This document shows positions 24,627-34,129 of a stretch of 64,000 bases of DNA, in pieces. How positions within the stretch are numbered: the stretch's first letter is position 1; the number at the start of each line of letters is the position of its first letter. The notes beneath the pieces were generated by a model, which saw only the letters and a list, made by a program, of their open reading frames with translations, was not told where the DNA came from and searched no databases. Source of the stretch: CAYWKU01 sp964459325 (GTDB lineage: Bacteria; RBG-13-61-14; CAYWKU01); contig CAYWKU010000014.1 in NCBI GenBank assembly GCA_964459325.1, positions 16,093 through 80,092 on the forward strand. The letters run 5' to 3'. Both the position numbers and the translations under genes were made by a program.

Positions 24627-26009
24627 TTATTCCACAATCCCGACCGTTTTCAACTCCTTTATCATCAACGCCCTTACCGACAGCGGATATATCTTCCACT
24701 TTTCCTTCGGTATGTCGCGGGTCATGGCGATGAAATCCATCGTGGCCACCCGGTAGGCGGCTGAAGCGCCGGGCGCAAAAACGCGGTCAAAAATGAGCTC
24801 GCGGCCGCTCATCCACCCCTTCAGCTTTTTACCACTCATAGGGATAACCACTACCCTGTTATCAAAGGGCATGGCCCGATATACATCCCGGTAAGTAACC
24901 GGCCCCTCTTCGAATCCGCTCCTTATGCCTCCCGTGTTCACCACTGCCGCATCGGCGCCGGTGTATTGCTTCATAATTCCGGCCAGCCACGGCGCCAGGT
25001 CACCTTCGGCTTCCATCTTTCTTCCCACTCTCGTCAATTTCTCGTCCGGGTTCAACGGCAAATCATTTTCCGCTGCCTCCACCGCCCGGGCCATTTCTTC
25101 ATCATGCGAGGTATTCGGCCCGACGGGAATCGTTCTTCCGGCAACCCTGATTATTTCCTCGGTATCAGGGTTCACTTTGACTCGTACAATGCCCAGGAAT
25201 TTTCCGTTTTCGCCGGCATGGGATATCCACGTGCCGCCCACTTTTTCAGGCCGGTCGGTTGCGTGCCACGAATGCCCGCCGATAATTACATCTATACCCT
25301 TCACCCTGCGAGCTAACTTGCGGTCGTCCTTCATCCCGACATGTGTCAGGGCGACGACAAGGTGCGCCTTTTTATCGACCTCGGGAACTATCTTCCTGAA
25401 GGATTTGTCCGGCTTCTCGAAGTTTACGCCTTTGGTGTTTTCCGGGAAAGTAAGCCACGGCGTGGCCGGGTGAGCAGCGCCGATTATCCCGACTTTCACT
25501 TTACCCGCCTCGATTATCACGTAAGGCGCGTCGGCCAGTTTGACGTTTTTCGCATTTTTTTTGAAAGGTGAAATGTTGGCCGCTACGAAGGGAAACCGGG
25601 CAATTTTCATGTACTTTTTGTACTGCTCGGGGCCGTAATCGAATTCGTGATTGCCCGGCGCGAAGGCGTCTATCCCCATGCCGTTGGCCAGATCGAAAAC
25701 GCCCTCCCCTTTCGTGTGAGTGGAAAGCGGGGAGCCTGTTATCAGGTCACCCGCCACCAGCAGCAACGCTCCGGGACGCCTCGACTGAACTTTCCGCCAC
25801 GCTCCCGCCAGCTTGATGATTCCGCCCCTTCCTTCGTTATCCGCTCTGACTCGCCCGCCGAGGTCGTTGAAATGAGCTATTACCACCTCGGCGCCTTCGT
25901 TTCCGGAAAGCGCCCGGAAAAGCGCCAAACAAATTACACCAAAAACCAGTAAAAACCCGACGGCTTTTCTGCCCCTGGCGGATATGGAACATTGCCTGCT
26001 TTCGCTCAT
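24627..26009 (-). CDS. 5'-nucleotidase/UshA-like metallophosphoesterase, membrane anchored
   Basis: A 460-aa protein with an N-terminal signal-anchor (GFLLVFGVICLALFRAL), a metallophosphoesterase domain and a 5'-nucleotidase C-terminal domain (NTGGIRSGFEEGPVTYRDV). It contains GD (VAGDLITGSPLS), GNHEFDYG, VALTHVG and GGHSWHA. The first metal motif, normally D-x-H-G, reads NDLGGRV here, so the usual metal-binding His is a Gly. It would act in the periplasm on nucleotides or other phosphate esters if still active. Convergent with the PilZ-like gene (8-bp gap). Confidence 0.8.
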   Translation of the reverse strand: MSESRQCSISARGRKAVGFLLVFGVICLALFRALSGNEGAEVVIAHFNDLGGRVRADNEGRGGIIKLAGAWRKVQSRRPGALLLVAGDLITGSPLSTHTKGEGVFDLANGMGIDAFAPGNHEFDYGPEQYKKYMKIARFPFVAANISPFKKNAKNVKLADAPYVIIEAGKVKVGIIGAAHPATPWLTFPENTKGVNFEKPDKSFRKIVPEVDKKAHLVVALTHVGMKDDRKLARRVKGIDVIIGGHSWHATDRPEKVGGTWISHAGENGKFLGIVRVKVNPDTEEIIRVAGRTIPVGPNTSHDEEMARAVEAAENDLPLNPDEKLTRVGRKMEAEGDLAPWLAGIMKQYTGADAAVVNTGGIRSGFEEGPVTYRDVYRAMPFDNRVVVIPMSGKKLKGWMSGRELIFDRVFAPGASAAYRVATMDFIAMTRDIPKEKWKIYPLSVRALMIKELKTVGIVE

Positions 26010-26121
26010 TATTCCTCTTCTACAATATAAAGGTACTCAAAAAAGAGGTCATATTACAACACCGGCAAAGCAAAAATAACCTTCATCAAAAGCGGCTCAT
26101 ATTGTGTTTTGGAGACCCTTG

Positions 26122-26151
26122 TTGTAAAATATTAAAACTTTTCAGTATATT
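26122..26151 (+). promoter_or_regulatory. Possible promoter of the transporter gene at 26257
   Basis: TTGTAA (26122-26127), 18 bases, TATATT (26146-26151) in an AT-rich stretch about 100 bp before the start codon. Confidence 0.4.
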
Positions 26152-26256
26152 ATAAAAAACCGACTTCAATGAACTGCGCCGCTATTGGCTGTAAAGTACG
26201 CTAAAAGAAAGGGGCTCTGTTTCCCTACCATTAAATCAAGGAGGTAAACCGTCAAA

Positions 26257-27144
26257 ATGGATGTAAACGTTGTCATCGGCGTCTCGCTTGCCTTGTTGGG
26301 AGCCGTCTTCCTGAATATCGGCAAGGGCGTGGAAAAGATGAAGGTCCAGGTCTTCACCAAAGGCTGGGACATGTTCAAACAGCCTCACATAAAGGACCTG
26401 GGAATATGGAGCACCGGCATACTGCTTACTCTCTCGTTCGGAGTCTTGCAGTGGCTTGCCATGAGGTTCGTAAACAACCCCTCCCTGGTTACCGCCATGA
26501 GCGGCTTCGGGCTGGTCGCCCTGGTGTTGTTCGCAGTCAAGATAATAGGGGAGCATATAAACGTCCGCGAGATAATCAGTATCGCAATAATAATGATTGC
26601 AACCTTCTTTATGAGTTATTACCAGGCCCCCACCAAGGAGATGCACGATTATAACCTGACGGCTCTCCTCATCGGAACCCTGGTTCCCATAAGTTTCTTC
26701 GGTCTGCTTTCGGTCTATGCCCTTTTCACAAAAAAACTTCACGGCTTCGCATGGGGCGCATTCTCAGGCTCCTGCAACGCCATCCCGTCCCTGCTCCTGA
26801 AAGTAAGCTGGGTGGTGGTCGGCACCGAGGTCAGCGTATTCGAGCAACTGAAACATCCTTACATATACCTGGCGTTGCTCGTGGGCATAATCGCAACCGC
26901 CACCTCACAGGTGGGCTTCTGGCGAGACAGGGCGATTATCGTGGTACCCACGTTCATATCTTTCAACATGATTGTGCCGGCGGTAGTGGAATATTTCGTC
27001 TTCGGAGTATCTCTCTACACCATACAGTTCATCGCAATGGGCGGGATAATTGTCGGGGTTATACTGCTGAGCCTGTCCACTCCCGAGGCCGTGCTTGCCG
27101 TGGACCTCGAGGAAGCGGCAGAGGAGACCGAATCAACCGGCTGA
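26257..27144 (+). CDS. DMT-superfamily/NIPA-like membrane protein
   Basis: A 295-aa integral membrane protein with about nine helices spread over the whole length (GVSLALLGAVFLNIGKGVEK at the start, IGTLVPISFFGLLSVYALF, LALLVGIIATATSQVGF, FIAMGGIIVGVILLSLS). The first helix with GxGxxxxK-like pattern and the pairing of helices suggest the drug/metabolite transporter superfamily, near NIPA-type magnesium transporters, but the substrate is not evident. AAGGAGG lies before ATG 26257. The C-terminus is acidic. It is followed 72 bp later by ilvC. Confidence 0.6.
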   Translation: MDVNVVIGVSLALLGAVFLNIGKGVEKMKVQVFTKGWDMFKQPHIKDLGIWSTGILLTLSFGVLQWLAMRFVNNPSLVTAMSGFGLVALVLFAVKIIGEHINVREIISIAIIMIATFFMSYYQAPTKEMHDYNLTALLIGTLVPISFFGLLSVYALFTKKLHGFAWGAFSGSCNAIPSLLLKVSWVVVGTEVSVFEQLKHPYIYLALLVGIIATATSQVGFWRDRAIIVVPTFISFNMIVPAVVEYFVFGVSLYTIQFIAMGGIIVGVILLSLSTPEAVLAVDLEEAAEETESTG

Positions 27145-27216
27145 TTGATTGTCGCGGTTGCCGAACGAAAAACCGGTTCATCGAAAATTCATCCGTTGGA
27201 TTAAGGAGGGGATGAA

Positions 27217-28224
27217 ATGGCAAAAGTATACTACGACAAGGACGCCGATTTAAAAGCCCTCAAGAATAAAACCGTCGCCATTATCGGCTACGGTACTCAG
27301 GGCCGCGCCCAGGCTCTGAACCTTCACGATTCCGGACTCAAAGTGATTGTCGGCCAGCGAAAAGGGCCCAGCTTCAACCGGGCCCGCTCGGACGGACTGG
27401 AGGTCATGTCCGTCGAGGATGCGGCAAAAAAGGCCGATTTCGTGCAGGTGCTGGTGCCGGACGAGTTGATGCCGGACATCTATTACGAATCCGTCGCGCC
27501 ACACATGAAGAAGGGTAAAACACTGGGCTTCAGTCACGGATTTAACGTCCATTTCAGCCAGATAGACCCGCCTTCCAACGTGGACGTGGTGATGATAGCC
27601 CCCAAAGGGCCGGGTAACCTGGTCAGGGTGCAATACGAAGAAGGCAGGGGCGTGCCGGCGCTTATCGCCGTCGAGCGGGATGCCTCGCGCTCGGCGAAAA
27701 AAAAGGCCCTCGCTTACGCCAAGGGTATCGGCGCCACCCGCGCCGGGGTGTTCGAAACCACTTTCCGCGAAGAGACCGAATCCGACCTTTTCGGCGAACA
27801 GGCGGTGTTGTGCGGCGGAGTAACCCGCCTGATGCAAACCGGGTTTCAAATACTGGTGGATGCCGGTTATTCCCCGGAAATCGCATATTTCGAGTGCATT
27901 CACGAAATGAAGTTAATCGTTGACCTCGTCGTGGAGCAGGGTTTTGCGGGAATGAGGGCCGCCATCAGCAACACGGCCGAGTTTGGAGACCTGACAAAAG
28001 GCGACAGAGTCGTAGATGAGTTCGTGCGGGAAAACATGGAGGAGCTGTTGAGCGAAATTCAGAGCGGACAATTCGCCCGCGAGTGGATACTGGAAAATAA
28101 AGCCGGGCGACCCATGTTCAGAACGCTGAGACAAAAATCGGCGGAGCATCTTGCCGAAAAAACCGGCGAAAAACTGCGCTCAATGATGCCCTGGCTGAAA
28201 AAAACAAAATCCAGAAAGAAATAG
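27217..28224 (+). CDS. ilvC: Ketol-acid reductoisomerase
   Basis: A 335-aa class I enzyme of valine, leucine and isoleucine synthesis, converting acetolactate-type acids to dihydroxy acids with NADPH and Mg2+. The Rossmann motif GYGTQGRAQALNL is near residues 26-38, and ETESDLFGEQAVLCGGV and AYFECIHEMKLIVDLV carry the metal ligands. Start ATG 27217 follows AAGGAGGGG. It stands apart from ilvB/ilvH here. The gene ends 9 bp before the convergent XRE regulator. Confidence 0.95.
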   Translation: MAKVYYDKDADLKALKNKTVAIIGYGTQGRAQALNLHDSGLKVIVGQRKGPSFNRARSDGLEVMSVEDAAKKADFVQVLVPDELMPDIYYESVAPHMKKGKTLGFSHGFNVHFSQIDPPSNVDVVMIAPKGPGNLVRVQYEEGRGVPALIAVERDASRSAKKKALAYAKGIGATRAGVFETTFREETESDLFGEQAVLCGGVTRLMQTGFQILVDAGYSPEIAYFECIHEMKLIVDLVVEQGFAGMRAAISNTAEFGDLTKGDRVVDEFVRENMEELLSEIQSGQFAREWILENKAGRPMFRTLRQKSAEHLAEKTGEKLRSMMPWLKKTKSRKK

Positions 28225-28233
28225 AATCCGGAC

Positions 28234-28671
28234 TCAATCGGAGCTCGCAACCTCCAGGTAGGCGCGGAACAGCTTCCTGGCTTCGGAGCCGGCTTGTTCA
28301 TCCACCAGCCGGGACATGTATTCCAGGAGTTGAAGAGAGGTATAAATATCCAGCTCTCTCAGAAATTCCAACAGTTCCCGTTCACCCTGTTCCAACAGTT
28401 CCAGCCTGCGAAAGCCTTCTCCGTGAGCCGATTCCGCTCCCATGCTCCTGATAGCCCGGCTCGCACAAGCTCTCAGCCACAGTTCATCGAAGTTAGTTTT
28501 CAGAACCCACGCCAACTGGCGGCAACGGGGTTTTCCCGGGGGCGGGCATTTCCCCGTTTCCAGTTGGTGGATGTAAGCTCCGCTAACCTGGATGGAATCG
28601 GCAAGCTCCTGCTGGGTCATTCTCATACCCTTGCGCAATGATTTTACATGGTTGCCGAAAGAGGACTTCAT
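28234..28671 (-). CDS. XRE-family helix-turn-helix regulator
   Basis: A 145-aa protein with an N-terminal Cro/CI-type helix-turn-helix (residues ~6-60: VKSLRKGMRMTQQELADSI, then SGAYIHQLETGK) containing an unusual CPPPGKPRC insert in the turn before the last helices. The C-terminal half is helical (LLEFLRELDIYTSLQLLEYM) and may oligomerise. It is divergent from the gspC-F operon, so local regulation of secretion genes is possible but unproven. Confidence 0.8.
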   Translation of the reverse strand: MKSSFGNHVKSLRKGMRMTQQELADSIQVSGAYIHQLETGKCPPPGKPRCRQLAWVLKTNFDELWLRACASRAIRSMGAESAHGEGFRRLELLEQGERELLEFLRELDIYTSLQLLEYMSRLVDEQAGSEARKLFRAYLEVASSD

Positions 28672-28830
28672 AGCTTCTTAAGTAATTTACTTCAAAATGC
28701 GCCCGAATGCCACTGCCGATAAACGAAGGCAAAGGAACCGGGGACGTAAGGGATTGTCATAACAAACAGTCCCCAAGTGGGCGAAAAAGCGATGGTTTGG
28801 AAAGGGTCTGCGACATAAATGTGGGGCAAA

Positions 28831-28921
28831 CGGAACGGCGACGTCCTTCTCAGGCCGCACGGCTCGCCGGCAAGGGAAATGCCGCCGGGCCGGACGGCTC
28901 GTATGAGACGGCGGCGTTCCG
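28831..28921. repeat. Inverted pair of REP-like modules
   Basis: The first module (28831-28871, CGGAACGGCGACG... to ...GCTCGCCGGC) is followed by a diverged inverted copy (28884-28921), together a hairpin of about 90 nt. The same module occurs at 144-184 and 46242-46281 (both minus). It occupies the middle of the 428-bp gap between the XRE gene and gspC; the rest of the gap holds the gsp promoter and no gene I can support. Confidence 0.65.
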
Positions 28922-28986
28922 AACCATACAACCGGTGGAAGTCCTAAAAACTCACTTTCATGTCGCAGGCCCGTTTGGAAATCGGC

Positions 28987-29016
28987 GGTTGACATCGTCA
29001 ACCCCCGAATTACCAT
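28987..29016 (+). promoter_or_regulatory. Promoter of the gsp operon with palindrome over the -35 box
   Basis: TTGACA (28989-28994), 16 bases, TACCAT (29011-29016). A perfect palindrome GGTTGAC-ATC-GTCAACC (28987-29003) covers the -35 box and looks like an operator. Confidence 0.55.
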
Positions 29017-29099
29017 CATCACACTAAGCCTTGAGGGTTCTTCAGGGACTGAAAAAGCGTTCAAAAACCCGGGCGAGTGAGAAAATACCATTTAGTTCA

Positions 29100-30029
29100 A
29101 TGAAAACGGCGCCTTACATAGACAAATACATCTGGGTGCTCAACGTTATACTGCTGGTATTCCTGGGTTGGGCGGCGGCGAAAACCACTGCAACCGCCGT
29201 ACGGTCATATCATTCTCAACCAGACACGGTAAGAGCATGGGTCCCCCCTCAACTCGAAGAAGCAACCGGGGAGAAAGGCTTTCCCAAGTCCGTTGAGTTG
29301 ATAGAGGAACGAAACATTTTTAACGCCAAGCTCAAGGAAGAAAGCCCGGAGGAAAAAGGGAAAGCCCAGCAAACCGTTCAGCAAGGCCCGTTGAACCTTG
29401 AGCTTACGGGAGTAGCCATCGGGCCGGGATGGGCCTTTGCCACCATACACAACAAAAAAAAGCGGAAAAACTACGTGGTAACCCTTGGTGAGGAAATTGA
29501 ACCGGGCGTGGTGGTAGCCTCCATCGAGCACGACAGGGTGCTCTTCGAACGCTCGGACGGCAGCCTGGAGGAAATCTTCCTCATGTTCAACGAAAAACCC
29601 ACCGTAACTCAGAGAACTCAATCCCGGAGACCCAAACGTTACGCCGACAGAGCTCCCACAAACGAAAACGGCGCCGATTACGGAAAAATGGTGAAAGCCA
29701 TATCCGATACCGAATACGTTATAGACCGCGAAGGTTTCCAATCGGCCATGAGCAACATCAATGAAATAGTCACCCAGGCCAGGATGGTTCCCAACTTTAC
29801 TCCCGACAGGCAAGTAGACGGCTTCAGGATATTCCGCGTGAAGCCCAGAAGCGTATTTCGTGAGTTGGGGCTGCGCAACGGCGATGTGATTCAGGAGGTC
29901 AACGGAATAGAACTGGACGACCCCACCAAGGGGCTGGAGTTGTTCCAGACCTTGAAAGACCAAAGCAATTTCACCATCAACCTAAAGCGCGGAAACCAGA
30001 AAATGAGCTTTACTTACACGGTAAAGTGA
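29100..30029 (+). CDS. gspC: Type II secretion system protein GspC-like
   Basis: A 309-aa inner-membrane protein: one membrane helix (IWVLNVILLVFLGWAAA, residues ~10-27), a periplasmic homology region (NLELTGVAIGPGWAFATIHN ... EEIEPGVVVASIEHDRVLFER) and a C-terminal PDZ domain (FRELGLRNGDVIQEVNGIEL). GspC bridges the inner-membrane platform to the GspD secretin. ATG 29100 gives a normal N-terminus; the frame is open to a TTG at 29031, which is an alternative start close to the promoter. It is first in the order gspC-D-E-F. Confidence 0.85.
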   Translation: MKTAPYIDKYIWVLNVILLVFLGWAAAKTTATAVRSYHSQPDTVRAWVPPQLEEATGEKGFPKSVELIEERNIFNAKLKEESPEEKGKAQQTVQQGPLNLELTGVAIGPGWAFATIHNKKKRKNYVVTLGEEIEPGVVVASIEHDRVLFERSDGSLEEIFLMFNEKPTVTQRTQSRRPKRYADRAPTNENGADYGKMVKAISDTEYVIDREGFQSAMSNINEIVTQARMVPNFTPDRQVDGFRIFRVKPRSVFRELGLRNGDVIQEVNGIELDDPTKGLELFQTLKDQSNFTINLKRGNQKMSFTYTVK

Positions 30030-30074
30030 TTCATCATATTGTATTTTCAAACCTCGTATGGAGGGTGGAAGCTG

Positions 30075-32414
30075 GTGGTAAAATATTTTCTTAAAATTCA
30101 ACCGGTTCTGTTTTGTGTTGCGCTGATTTTCTTCGCGCCACTCACCGGAGCCCAGGAAACCGAAGAAGAAAATCCGGCCACTGCCGAAGAGGAGATAGCG
30201 GAGTCGGGCTTCGAAGAAACCGAAGCCGGTAAGCCGGAAACGGGTGGCGAAGAAGATGTAACACTGAACTTCGTCGACATGGAACTCAGCGAAGTAATAA
30301 CCAACATCTCGAAAATTACCGGCAAAAATTTCATTTGGGACAAAAAGGTAAGGGGAAAAGTAACCATCATCTCCCCCGAAGGCATCCCCGTCGAGGAGGC
30401 GTGGGAAGTTTTCCAGGCGGTTATGAGGTTTAACGGATATCAACTCGTGCCCGTAAAAGGAGTGAGGGAATTATATAAAATTGTCCGGGTGCAGGAAGCC
30501 GGCGGACAAACCATACCCACTTACACCGAAGGATTGTGGAGCCCGCGCACCGAGTCCTTCGTGACCAGGCTTCTCGAACTCCAGTATATCGACGCTCAAA
30601 GCGCGGCCCAGGTGTTGAATAACCTGAAAAGCAAGGAAGCCAAGGTTCTGCCATACCCGCCCACCAATACCCTGATAGTCATCGAAAGCGCCAACAATTT
30701 GAACCGCCTCGTACGGGTGCTCCAGCAGATGGATGTGCCGGTCAAACTGCCCCAGGTGAAAATAATAAAGCTCAATTACGCCCCGGCGGAAAAAATCGCC
30801 AGCGAGCTGTCCCAGATATTCAGCGAGGAATACCTCGGCGCCTTAATGGGAGGCGATACGGGTGGAGCCTCTTCACGCCAGGGGCGCTCCCGCAGAAGTC
30901 CGAGGCAGCAGGCTTCTTCCCAACAGGCCGGAAAGGCGCTCAAAATAATCCCGGACACGCGCACAAACTCGCTCATAGTAATCGCCACCGAAGAAATAAT
31001 GGGCGAAGTCATTCGGGTAATCGAGGAGCTGGACGTCGCCGTGGAAGGCGAAGAAGGTATATATGTCTATTACTGCCGGAACGCCTCGGCAGAGGAGCTG
31101 GCGTCCACTTTGTCTTCACTGGCGGGTGGAGGTAAAGGAGGAAGCCAGACCGGTGTTCGCGCAGTGGCGGCCAAAGCCAGGGAAGGCGGTGAACAAGGCG
31201 GCGGAAGACGGGAAGCTCAGCCCTCAAAGGGAGCCGCCGTAAGCCAGCTTGCGCTGGGAACGTTAAGCGGCGAGGTAAGGGTAACCGCCGACGAAGCCAC
31301 CAATAGCCTGGTAATAGTGGCCAGTCGGAGAGACTATGCCATCCTGCGTAGTGTTATCGAAAAGCTGGACGTCAGGCGCAGGCAGGTATTCGTCGAAGCG
31401 GTTATACTGGAAGTGGAACTCTCCCGGAACGACAGCTTCGGCACCAGCCTGTCCGGCGCGGCGGCCATCGACCACGAAGCCGCCGTTTTCGGCTCCACGG
31501 CCCTGGGCGGTTTGAACTCGCTGGGCATTCTCCCGGCACTCACAACCAACGGGGGCTCTCTGGGGGAAGCCATGCCCGGCGGCTTCAGCGTAGGCGCCCT
31601 GGGGAAAACCGTAACCTTGAATGTAGGCGGCGCCACCCTTGAGGTGCCCACTTTCAGCGCCCTGTTCAACGCCCTGGTGGCCACCAACAACGTCAACGTG
31701 CTCTCCACGCCCAACCTGCTTACCACCGATAACGAGCAGGCGGAGATAGTGGTGGGGCAGAACGTTCCCATACCCACCGGCTCCACCGTCGGCTCCGGGG
31801 GCACCACCACCGTTACCATTCAGCGGCAGAACGTGGGCATCAAGATGAAGGTTACGCCCCAGATAAGTGAGAGCAAAACCATAAGAATGGTCATTTTCAC
31901 CGAAATTTCCGGAGTGGTGCAAACCGCCGTGGCGGGAATCGACGTGAACACCCTGGGCGTCACCACCAGCATAAAGAGCGCTGAAACCACCGTGGTGGTG
32001 GACAACCACCAGACCGTGGTCATCGGCGGACTCATTGAAAACAGGAAGACCCGTTCCACCGGCAAGGTGCCGTTTCTGGGCGACATTCCCATACTTGGAT
32101 GGCTGTTCAAAAGCCGTAGCGGGCAAAACACCAAGACAAACCTCGTCATCCTGCTTACCCCTCATATAGTCCGGGGCGCGGAAGATATGTCCGAGCTTTC
32201 CGACCGTTACAACCAGCGGCGAAAGCGGTTCCTGGACAAGGCTACGGGAGGTCGTTACGAGGAACCCTTCTATATGGAACCACTCATGCTGCCCGAGGAT
32301 AACGCCACATCCGAAGAGAAAATAGAACCGTCACACGAAACATTCGAGAGAGAAAGAATAATCCCGGGACCGGAACCGTTAACGCCACAGAAAGAAGGGA
32401 CGGCAGCGCCATGA
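30075..32414 (+). CDS. gspD: Type II secretion system secretin GspD
   Basis: A 779-aa outer-membrane secretin. A signal peptide (about residues 1-27) is followed by an acidic low-complexity stretch, then N0 (VTLNFVDMELSEVITNISKI), several N domains (LQYIDAQSAAQVLNNL; IKLNYAPAEKIASELSQIF) and the secretin domain with VPFLGDIPILGWLFKS near the end. Basic, Gly/Ser-rich insertions lie within the N2/N3 region. GTG 30075, nine bases after GGAGGG, is the preferred start. The stop overlaps the gspE start (ATGA). Confidence 0.93.
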   Translation: MVKYFLKIQPVLFCVALIFFAPLTGAQETEEENPATAEEEIAESGFEETEAGKPETGGEEDVTLNFVDMELSEVITNISKITGKNFIWDKKVRGKVTIISPEGIPVEEAWEVFQAVMRFNGYQLVPVKGVRELYKIVRVQEAGGQTIPTYTEGLWSPRTESFVTRLLELQYIDAQSAAQVLNNLKSKEAKVLPYPPTNTLIVIESANNLNRLVRVLQQMDVPVKLPQVKIIKLNYAPAEKIASELSQIFSEEYLGALMGGDTGGASSRQGRSRRSPRQQASSQQAGKALKIIPDTRTNSLIVIATEEIMGEVIRVIEELDVAVEGEEGIYVYYCRNASAEELASTLSSLAGGGKGGSQTGVRAVAAKAREGGEQGGGRREAQPSKGAAVSQLALGTLSGEVRVTADEATNSLVIVASRRDYAILRSVIEKLDVRRRQVFVEAVILEVELSRNDSFGTSLSGAAAIDHEAAVFGSTALGGLNSLGILPALTTNGGSLGEAMPGGFSVGALGKTVTLNVGGATLEVPTFSALFNALVATNNVNVLSTPNLLTTDNEQAEIVVGQNVPIPTGSTVGSGGTTTVTIQRQNVGIKMKVTPQISESKTIRMVIFTEISGVVQTAVAGIDVNTLGVTTSIKSAETTVVVDNHQTVVIGGLIENRKTRSTGKVPFLGDIPILGWLFKSRSGQNTKTNLVILLTPHIVRGAEDMSELSDRYNQRRKRFLDKATGGRYEEPFYMEPLMLPEDNATSEEKIEPSHETFERERIIPGPEPLTPQKEGTAAP

Positions 32415-34123
32415 ATGACCGCATAGGGGAAAGGCTGGTGGCAAAAGGTATACTGGACACCTCCGACCTGGAAAGGGCCTTACAAATCCAGAAGGAGAAG
32501 GGAGAAAGGCTGGGAAAGATATTAATGAAAGAAGGATTGGTGTCCGGGGATATACTTTACCGCGAACTGGCCTCCCAGATGGGGGTGGAGTATATCAAGG
32601 AAATCCCTCACGATGAAATGGACCTCGACCTCATCAAGGATTTGCCCATCCAGTTTGCCAAACGATACCAGATGCTGCCTTATGACCGAAAAAACGGAAC
32701 CATACTGGTCGCCACCGCCGACCCGCTGAACTTTTACGCCCTGGATGACCTGAGGCAATTGCTCGGAACGGAAGTCCTGCCCGCACTCACCAATGAAGAC
32801 GCGGTGATGGAAGCCATAAACGAAGTATACGACCGCGCCGCCGAAAGCGCTCAGAGAGCCATGGACGGCCTGAGCGACGAGAAGGGACTCGAGTCATTAA
32901 CTCACGAGTTCGACGAGCCTCAGGACCTGTTGGATGCTTCCGATGAAGCTCCCATCATAAGACTGGTAAACAGCCTGCTTTTCCAGGCCGTCAAGGAGCG
33001 GGCCAGCGATATTCACATAGAACCCTTCGAGAAGGAGGTGAGCGTCCGGTTCAGAATCGACGGCGTGCTCAGGGAAATAATCCGCCCGCCCAAACGGTTC
33101 CAGAACTCCATATCCAGCCGCGTTAAAGTCATGGCGGGGCTGAACATCGCGGAAAAGCGCCTCCCCCAGGATGGGCGTATCCGCATAAAAATCGCGGGCA
33201 AAGATATCGATATACGAATCTCGACAATACCCGTCGCTCACGGCGAACGGCTGGTGCTGCGGCTGCTGGACAAGGGCAGCATGATACTCAGCCTCGAGGA
33301 CATCGGCATGGAAGGCGACGTCCTGTCCAGGATGAACCGGCTTATTCACCGCTCCAACGGCATAGTCCTGGTAACCGGCCCCACCGGCAGCGGAAAAACC
33401 ACCACCCTGTACGCCTCCCTTACCCGCATAAACAAACCGGATTTAAACATCATCACGGTGGAAGACCCGGTCGAGTATCAGGTGCCGGGTATCGGGCAGA
33501 TACAGGTTAACCCCAAGATAAACCTGACTTTCGCCAACGGCCTGAGAAACATACTGCGCCAGGACCCGGATGTCATCATGGTGGGGGAGGTGCGCGACGT
33601 TGAAACTGCGGACATCGCCATCCAGGCTTCCCTGACGGGCCACCTGGTTTTCAGCACCCTCCACACCAACGACGCCGCCGGAGCGCTCACCCGACTGCTG
33701 GACATGGGAATAGAGCCGTTCCTGGTGGGCAGCTCTCTCGCTGCCAGCATGGCCCAGCGGCTGATAAGGGTACTGTGCAAAAATTGCCGCGAGCCTTACG
33801 AACCAACAGACGCGGAACTCGAAGAACTCGGCCTCTCCCGCGAGCAGGTGAGAGATGAGGGCTTCTACAGGCCGGTCGGTTGCGACCATTGCCTCAACAC
33901 CGGCTATTCCGGCAGAACCGGCATTTTTGAACTCTTGATGGTCGATGATGAAATCCGCGACCTGATAGTCAACCGCTCCGACAGCGTTAAAATCAAGAAA
34001 AGCGCTATGTCCAGGGGCATGAGAACCCTCCGGGACGACGGGGCGCTGAAAGTTATTGCCGGTGTTACCAGCGTAGCCGAGGTGCTTGCCGTTACACAGG
34101 AAGACTCGGTACCGGTCACTTAA
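32411..34123 (+). CDS. gspE: Type II secretion ATPase GspE
   Basis: A 570-aa hexameric ATPase that powers pseudopilus assembly. The N-terminal GspE/PilB-type domain covers about residues 1-150; Walker A GPTGSGKT is at 323-330, with the Asp box and GEVRDVETADIAIQASLTGH following, and a zinc-binding tetracysteine element (CKNC ... CDHC) in the C-terminal part. ATG 32411 overlaps the gspD stop. PilB is an alternative identity, but the neighbours fit GspE. Confidence 0.93.
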   Translation: MNDRIGERLVAKGILDTSDLERALQIQKEKGERLGKILMKEGLVSGDILYRELASQMGVEYIKEIPHDEMDLDLIKDLPIQFAKRYQMLPYDRKNGTILVATADPLNFYALDDLRQLLGTEVLPALTNEDAVMEAINEVYDRAAESAQRAMDGLSDEKGLESLTHEFDEPQDLLDASDEAPIIRLVNSLLFQAVKERASDIHIEPFEKEVSVRFRIDGVLREIIRPPKRFQNSISSRVKVMAGLNIAEKRLPQDGRIRIKIAGKDIDIRISTIPVAHGERLVLRLLDKGSMILSLEDIGMEGDVLSRMNRLIHRSNGIVLVTGPTGSGKTTTLYASLTRINKPDLNIITVEDPVEYQVPGIGQIQVNPKINLTFANGLRNILRQDPDVIMVGEVRDVETADIAIQASLTGHLVFSTLHTNDAAGALTRLLDMGIEPFLVGSSLAASMAQRLIRVLCKNCREPYEPTDAELEELGLSREQVRDEGFYRPVGCDHCLNTGYSGRTGIFELLMVDDEIRDLIVNRSDSVKIKKSAMSRGMRTLRDDGALKVIAGVTSVAEVLAVTQEDSVPVT

Positions 34124-34129
34124 CAACAA

